Source: Pseudoips prasinana (lineage: Eukaryota; Arthropoda; Insecta; Lepidoptera; Nolidae). Taken from it: DNA of 64,000 nt. Below the pieces are notes generated by a model. It made no database searches. It had not been told where the DNA came from and worked only from the letters and a program-made list of their open reading frames with translations. The DNA lies in the NCBI GenBank assembly GCA_951640165.1, contig OX621238.1, forward strand, positions 25,134,001 to 25,198,000. Direction: 5' to 3'. Numbering within the stretch: position 1 is the first letter of the stretch; each line of letters begins with the position of its first letter. This document shows positions 47,101 through 56,100 of the stretch, one piece after another. The position numbers and the translations under genes were made by a program.

Positions 47101-50100
47101 GTGACATAGTTGACAAAATAATTTCGCAAACCAGTGTATGAAATTGTGATAACAACAAAAGAAAATATTACGTATAGACGAGTACTATGCACTATTGTGG
47201 CACCACAAATTCTAACACACGTTATGTAACACCTCAACAAATTGGACAATAGAACAAAAAGTTCAGATTCAATATACAAGGAAAAGTCAACAGCCAGAGG
47301 GGACTTGTGTACATATTATTATTAAAATGTACCCAACTCTCACTGCGCGTGTTCGTTGTAAACACTGAAAGTTCTTGTATAATAATAAGCAGGTGTTAAG
47401 TTATTTTAACGAGCGTTTACAAGTTTGCAGCAGTGGACGTGTTACTGAAATCGATACAGTCGTGAATGTCATTATGATTGGTTTGATACTAATATCTTAC
47501 GACGATTGCTTTTCACTCTCTATTATCTGTGTGAACAAATGACATTGCTAAACCATCATCAGAAGCATAAAATAATAATAAGAAAATAGAATTTCTTTAT
47601 TTTGTTCTGAGCCAGACAACGGACAATAAGAAAATCGTTTTATTTTATTTTATTAGTATTTTAAGGCGCCGTATAAAGCTAAATTTGAAATAGTTTTACT
47701 TTATAATATTTCCGATTCTCGAGCGTGGCTTAAAGGCAATTAATATTGAGAAAAAAAAACCGCGGTTAGATCGTCGCTGCTGATATAATTGGCGGCCTTA
47801 TCACCAGACAACAAAGGCAGGGATTGGAGTATGGAATCACAGAATTGGGGTAGTTGTCAGTGTACACAAATTATGAGATCGTATTGTCTTGTTAGATACC
47901 TAGGTGATACTGAAAGTTCTTTTAGACCTGGCCACTTGTAAACGAAATAATAAAAAAAATGTTCAAATTTTGAAAATAACTCTTTGCCAATATTATTGTG
48001 TATGTATTTTATTCTTTTGTCATTTGTTTACGATTTGGCGGCAAATTGAAAATTGTCTGTCACGTCAGCATGAAATAAACGCGAGAAAATTTTCGTGCGC
48101 TGATTTTTTATGACTTTCGATGTCATTTAAGTCAACAAGAAAGTTATGATAGACTTCGATTGGCCTTTCACGATGAATCCCCATATTGTGCCACTGTTGA
48201 CAACTGGTTTCATGAGTTTAAACGTGGTCGCACGAATCTCACCGATGATCTGCGTTAAGGACGGCCTTCTACGGCGACGACTGAAGATAACATGAGTGTT
48301 GTGCGGCGTATGATAGAGACTGACAAAAGAGTGACTTATCAGCAGATTCGGACAAGCTGTATGAGTCAAGTGCACAAAATCCTCCATGAACATTTAGCGG
48401 TCAGGAAGCTTTGTGCTCGGTGTATACCTCATAATTTGACAGAGGCCCAAAAACTCCGTCGTGTTAATTGGGGTCGTAAAATGTTTCAAACATTTAACGG
48501 AGGTGACTCAAATGCTGTGTTCGACATACTTACGGGTGACGAAAGCTGGATTTATTATTATGATCCCGAAACTAAGAGACAGTCTGCTGTATGGGTGTTT
48601 CCTTCCGAGGAGTTGCCATCTAAAGTGAAGAGAGGTCGAAGCGTGGGAAAAAAGATGGTGGCCTCGTTCTTCGGAAGGACAGGTCCTTACGCAACAATTG
48701 TTTTAGACAATCGAAAAACAGTTACTGCAGAGTGGTACACTAACATTTGTTTGCCACTTGTCTTAAAAAAAGTTCGGGAGAAACGACCTCGCAGTAGGAT
48801 CCTCCTTCACCACGACAACGTCAGACGTGGAATTACTGGGTCATCCGCCCTATAACCCCGACCTAGTATCTTGCGATTGTTTTTATTTCCGAAAATAAAA
48901 GAAAAACTTCGAGAAAAACTTTTTTTATGAACGCCGCTGAAGCAGTGGCTGCGTTTCAAAATGCCTTCGAGGAGACCCCTAAGGACGAGTGGGCAAAGTG
49001 CTTTACTCAGTGGTTCTATTGGATGCAGCGATGTTTTGATGTAAATGGACACTATTTTAAAAAAATATAATAAAACTAAAAAATTGCTAGTTTGTTCAGT
49101 TTTTGATTTTCTAAGAACTTTCAGTGTTACCCTCGTATGTACTTGAATAATGAATGAAAAATGGAAATATGTGTCCAAATAGCACAGACCTATTTAAATT
49201 ATCAAATAATCTTTACAAACAAACTTAGTTATCTAAGTTATATATTTGATTTTTATAAGTTATGCATGGAAGCCTCATTCATAAATGGATGTCCTGTAGG
49301 GTACGAAACAGAAATGTTTTTCTCTTAAAAAATGAAAGTAAGGGCTTGGAGAAATATCCGTGCTAGATATCAGCGGAATGGTAATAATTATGGTTGCGAT
49401 ATACAGCGTGCAGCAGCAAATCACCGAAATACATTTGTATTATTACAAAAAATAAAATTACTTTAACTTAACTTGCTAACAACTTAACATAAACATGATT
49501 CGTAAAGAGGAAATAATTGGAACTTATTTTTTTCTTCTTTATTGTGATACTAGAGCATTAAGTTAAAATATTCAAATGAAGTTCTTATTTTAGGATATAA
49601 AGCCTATATATATACCTACCATTTTCTCTTAAGACTCAGTAGACGCCGATTTGTTCAAAAGTCACAATTGTGTAAATAATTGTAAAATGTTACCTCGTTC
49701 GAGCTCGTTTCTGTTCCCATTCTTTCATTGAGGCCTTCACAGCTTCCAAGAGCTCGGCATCTTGCTTTTCGTCTTCCGCCTCCTGGGCGATGGTCGCCGG
49801 CCGACCGGCGCCTCGCCATGCTTCTAACTCAGCATCTGTGGATGAAGTGCCCGTAAAATGTGATTAAGATGAACACACTTGAAATGTATTTTACATTATA
49901 TACGAAAAAATGGGTTATTTATAACTCCTTTATAAATGTATGTGGCTCAGCATGGGTTAGGTAGTAAGTAGGTATCTTCGGAACAAATTCAAATGCGGTG
50001 ATATCAATCGGTAAGCTAGATCTTACTTACTTATCGTATGGGCAGTGGTTACCCTACTATCAGAGTTGTTCAAGCCGTCCAGTATGCCTCTAACATGACT

Positions 50101-53100
50101 TAACGAATACAACCGGGACCGACAGCTTCGTGCCCTCCGAAGCATGGAGACGCTTAGAAATGAAACCACTTTGGCGGTGATCCATTTATGGACTGACCGC
50201 GAGCCTAGTTGCTTAGCTTTGACTGATGAGAGCATCTAGCTTCGAGTGTCTCAGCAAGCTAGAATAATCGAGATCATTTTTACTTAAAACCTGTTATGAA
50301 ATAGAAAGAAGTCGTTTAAGGATAGCACTTCATATTAATAACTAGCTGTGCCCGCGACTTCGTTCGCGTGGATACCGGAAACATTTTTATATTTAATTTA
50401 GTGCTTCTTTATTTTACGTGTGGAACCATCTGGAGCGTACACAAAAACGTTATTGGGGTTGTTTACGCGTGAAAGAGCTACGTATAGTTGACCATGGGAA
50501 AAGCATTCAATACTTAGGTCCACCCCCGCAACGGATAATGTCTGGACCTGAGCTTTACTAATCGTCATGGCATAACAGAGACTGACTGGGAATTGCACTC
50601 GTTTGAAAGAGAAAGGAAAGTTTTTAGGAATTATAGGTATCCTTGGAATAAAAACAATATCACCGGCGCCGCAACCTGTTAATATTTCAGCTTCGATAAT
50701 GTTGCAGATTTGTGACTTTGAGCCGAGTGCCGTTACAAAGTTTGGGAGGACATTAATTTCTGAGGAGAATGATTGGTACACCAATTTTTAAAACTATTTT
50801 GTGGGCTGAAAGTCCGGGCGTGCTGAGGGAATCCAAAAATTCTACCGGGTAGAGCGTGGCGTTATCTTCTTCCATAAATGTATTTATTGAGCTATATTCT
50901 CTACTATTACCGGACGCATGACTCAATATTTTGAAATTAATTGCCGCAGCTTGGTCATTGTGGGGAGTCAAAATAGCTCGCTGACATAGCCAAGAACCGG
51001 CTTGATTTCCCACGTTTGTGGTATCTCCGTACACAGAAAAAATTAGCTCTTGCTGTGGTGTAACCTAAGAACAGAGATTACCAATCAAAATAACATTTCC
51101 ATCTTCTTGTACGGGGTATGTGCCATCGCCTATTTTTAACAATAAAAAACTCCTGTGCCTTTTCGTAGCCTCTGACTGATCGGGTTCCCTCCTATACTTA
51201 TAACTATCATTTGAATAGCCAATAAGGACCTGTTGTGACAATTTTCACGTACCCTGTCAGTAATTTGTCCATCAGTATTTAGTTGTACATGTCTCATAAA
51301 ATCTTCAGCAAACTTGTCATGGTACTTTTGCCATAACTGTTTAGCGTCCGATAACGCGCAAAAGGTCAGTAAGATGGCAAACAAATGTCGCAAGCGATGT
51401 GGACTATCGCTCACGCATGCTTCCGCTAGAGCGTCATCCCAATGCTTACCTCCAACTAATAAATGGCGTGCTCTGCAAGCGGCCTGGTATGTGGGATGTT
51501 CAATATCATCCACTTTACGGCGCTCAGCAAAAGACGTAGGTCCTCGCTCTACATGGATCAGACTGTGGGATGAACTCACACGTGAGCACGCCACGTGAAC
51601 CTGCCCGCCTTCCTCAAGTCAATTCCAGCTAACTTGAGGGTTTGCCTTTGCAATTTGTTGATGGTTATCGCGACACACACTTTTATAGGGAATTACAGTA
51701 TTTTAAACTGAAAAGGGAGATCATTTGGCACTAACGGAATACGTGACACGAACACTGCTTCTCCCTGGGCGGATCCAGGCATAATAGTAGACTCTATAAC
51801 ACGATGCAAAGTTTTGACTTGAAGTCTCACAACCATTATAGGTATACCCACACGCAACATACATCCCCTATTATACGCCCTTAGGAGTGGAAATTCCTAA
51901 AATCCTGAAATACATATTTTTTATTTTTAACGGAAAGACCAAATACCAATTTTCATGCTTTTCACATAAAAAATTATACACTTTTCATACAAACTTACAT
52001 CCCCTATTTTACGCCCTTGGGGTGGAATTTCCAAAAATTCTAAAATATTTATTTTTATTTTTGGCTGAACTACTAAATATCAGTTTCAATGCCTTTAACT
52101 TCAAAATCTTTCATTATCTTTCATTCTCTGTTTTACCCCTTTAGGGTTAGTATTTCCAAAAACCCCTTCCTTAGTGAATGCATACGTCATAAAAAGTACC
52201 TACCGGCAGAATTTCAAGTCTCTAACCCCAGCCGTTCAGGCTGTGCGTTGATATGTCAGTCAGTCAGTTTCCTCTTTTACATAGGTAGGTATATAGATTT
52301 GTGCTGAGAAAATTATGAGAGACCGGGTTAATTTACTACATTCAAATACATTCAATCGGACAGGCTCAATAAAATTCGAATCGCCTGTACATTCGCGTTA
52401 CAAACGAATCCACAGCACAAACTTTCGATCGATTGACATTATAATTTAAAATTAAATTATAACAAATCCAACCTTGTACATAATTCAATTTGCCCAAAGA
52501 ATACAGAATATTTTAATAACTAATTTTGGACAACGACATACTTCTAGCCAACCAAGACCTTATTTCGAAACAATTCGGAACATTCTAAGCCCTACGTAAC
52601 TCATGCAATTAGCAAACACGGGCAAATCTTAACACCGCGGGTCAAAAGCAATGCACAACGACATCTATCGAAATAAATATCAACTATCAAGCACAACGAC
52701 ATGTATCGAAATAAAAATCAACTATCAATAATTTAAAATGAAATTATAACAAATCCAACCTTCTACATAATTCAATTTGCCCAAAGAAAACAGATTTTTT
52801 GAATAACCAATTTCGGACAACGACATACTTCTAGGCAGCCAAGACCTTATTTCGAAACAATTCAGAACATTCAAAACCCTACGTAACTCATGCAATCAGC
52901 AAACACGGGCAAAATTAACACCGCGAGTCAAAAGAAATACACAACGACATCTATCGAAACAAAAATCAACTATCAACCTAGTTCATTCAGAAAAGAGATG
53001 TCATAATATGCACAAAGACATCTATCGGACAGTTTAGTTCAACTATAAACATTAGTTCATCTTGAAGTACCGAAATGTGTGTTATTTTTCTCCATGATTA

Positions 53101-56100
53101 CTTTAAAATCTAATATCTTTTAATAGACTGAACCGATTGCAATAAAACAAAAACTAAATGTTACCTCAAGTTACGCTCAATCGTTATGTATAAAAGTTAT
53201 CTACATTGCTTTCGTATATTTTACGTGATACCCGAACATATAAACAGACAAACAGACAAAAATTCTAAAAATGCTGGAAATGGGTTCTATTGGTTGTCCT
53301 TTAATACCCTGGCTATTTTTTTTGGATTTTCTTTTCATGTACAAAAATGATTTTTCTACAGATTTATTATATGTATAGATTAAATGAGTTTTAAACTTTT
53401 TACATTTATGATATTTATCATATATAAAAAAGTAAGTACCTACATTACGTTCCCGTAAATTCCAGTATTTCGCTGTCTAATTAATTCGATTTGCCTAAGT
53501 AGGTATATATTTTGCTTGATATCTGTGTATGTACAGACGCCAGCACGTCAATCAATCAAGCTATCCCAATCTGTCAAATTACTTTTATAGATTTTCAACT
53601 TTATCACAAAACCATAAGCTTAACTTTCAATTGGGGAAATTTGACAGATTGGCATAGCTTGATGTGCTGGCGTCTGTACCTACTTAAATTTTATATCGAT
53701 ACAACAACTTCAGCTATAAAGGTTTTACAAGTGACCTTCTTACCTGAATGCTGTTAAATATATCGAGTTATTTGATTAGAATGCAAAAAGATATAAGTTT
53801 CTCTACTAAGGTTACGACTACGACTGGGTCCGTAATTTCATTGTTTGGACAGCGTCCTCTATCGGACGGGTGGGCGGTGTGATCAATTTGTATCCTAAGT
53901 TCGTATAGGCCCAATAGGGCTAGCACGGACATCGTATTGCTCCAGATGAAGGGACAAATAAAGATTTTTTTTGCGGGATAGACTTGCTATCGTATTTTTC
54001 AATCACGGTTTTCCGTAGACGTTTTAATTTCAATTTTTTTTGTCCGATCCGTTCATAAAATCCAAAAATCTCATATAATTGCTTGTCTCACAAGCGATTT
54101 TATGAGACGGCCCTATACGCGCATTATAATGAAGGGATTTGAGGCAATTTGTTAACAAACTACAAACATTTTTATTATATACACCTATGGATATATTAAA
54201 ATTGGTATAATGGTTTTGAAGATGCGGGGAACTGATGAACATACATTCATATGCATAGACTATCAAAGACATAACTGTAAGTTTTTTAGCTTTGCTTTAG
54301 TATCTATATTTAGTATACATATTATTAAAAATACCGTACAAAACAAGTAGTAATTTCACTCAACATTAGCAGTCATATGTGTTAACTAACCATTAAAATA
54401 AATTGGAATTAAACATCTGATAGTCTACCGTAATTTAATGTTTAGAACTTTAGTAGTTTAATCTCAAAAATGGGAAATCATAAATTTAATCGTCCGGCGG
54501 GTCTCGAACCTGCACCATCTACCAATCCGGGGTAGGCGCTCTGCGTTAAGCTACGAAAGATACACGCTGGCAGATCAAATTTAATTATATTAACGCTTTG
54601 CATTGCGAATAATGCTATAAAAATCAAATTTTAGTAGTTTCTATTCCCGTACGAAGTATATAAGTTGATACTCGTAGATAGGTATGTTTAACCTCTCGAG
54701 TGTGGAGTATAATGCGAGAAAGGTACGCCAGTAGGTAACCTGAATGCAGTAGTCTCCGGGTGAATGACTGTCACTAGTTTTTGTAGTTTAATGTGACCTT
54801 GATACGTCGCCGTTGTAGGGCGTCATGGCTTCGACGTGAGACCTACTATGGACGAAAGCAGGCCACTCCCAGCGTAAAGAACCATGAGAAAACCAATGCT
54901 AATGACAATTCCTTGTATGACTATAGGTTGAAATGCTGCTACAGTGGTAGCAATTCTCTATTTTACACGACAAACTCATTAAAATGTTGTTAAATACATT
55001 TCTTTATGACAGGGCATTTTACATAAGTACATAAACTCACGCCTGTTTCCCAGAGGGGCAGGCAGAGACAACGGATTTCCATTTGTCACGATATTTGCAC
55101 ACCTCTTTTGCCTCGATTACTGTCATTATATTCTTCATACATGCTCACCGGTTTAGGGTACTTCTATATTTTAAGTGCGGTCAACTAGTTAAAATCTTAA
55201 TCACGCGCACAATTAGTAGATATATTCTACTACGTGCTTATATTTTCTGGTAATGAAAGTCGCTGCAAGTACAAGTTCGGTGATTAGTAAAGTTAATGTG
55301 TTAATGCTTCAGCTCGTAGTACGTAGGCTAAATTATGCTTTTTTTGTTAACATAATAAAAATCTAAATATTCTTGAATATACTTTAACGACTAAACTGAT
55401 AGAAACCAGAACACGATTCGTATTCTACCCAATCGAATTCGCAATCTTCTCAAAAAAGCACATAATATTACAGTTTGTTTATTTTTTAAAGATAATGTCA
55501 GCACTGGGGCGTTTTGTATCTGTATCACGCGGGTCTGTACAGAAGTGCAGTTAGGGTCAGAGACAAAAGAACACCAAGACTCACAGCAACTAGATAAGGG
55601 TCACCCTAATAGGTGTCCAGCGCATACGCACACGTATTTCGCGATCGGTCTCCGATCCTGAAATACGTGTGCGAAGAGGTAGTAACATGCTGACCTTAAC
55701 TCTGCACCAAATGTGCAGTCTGAATTACATTACACTACGAGTAAATTTAAATGGTAATTTCGTTTTTTAAGTGGTCATAGACAATTCCTTACAATTTTAT
55801 TTTTGGTGCAATAAACTATTTTGTTAATATTCCTTTTTCTTCTTGACATCATTGATATGTCAAAATGCAGTGCCAAATACTTCACATTATTATTGTACAT
55901 GTAACAATAATAATGCGGTGAAACTGACTAAAACTGACATCATCAGAATAATTTTCCTTGAAGAAGTGATGTGTAGCTATGTGAAGTATTTGGCACTGCA
56001 TTTTGACAACTTTCATGACTTTCGTAATAATAGGAAGTAAATAATTTGTAATTATTCGCTTCAATTGATTTAGCTAGTATTAAGTATGAAATGAAGCCGA

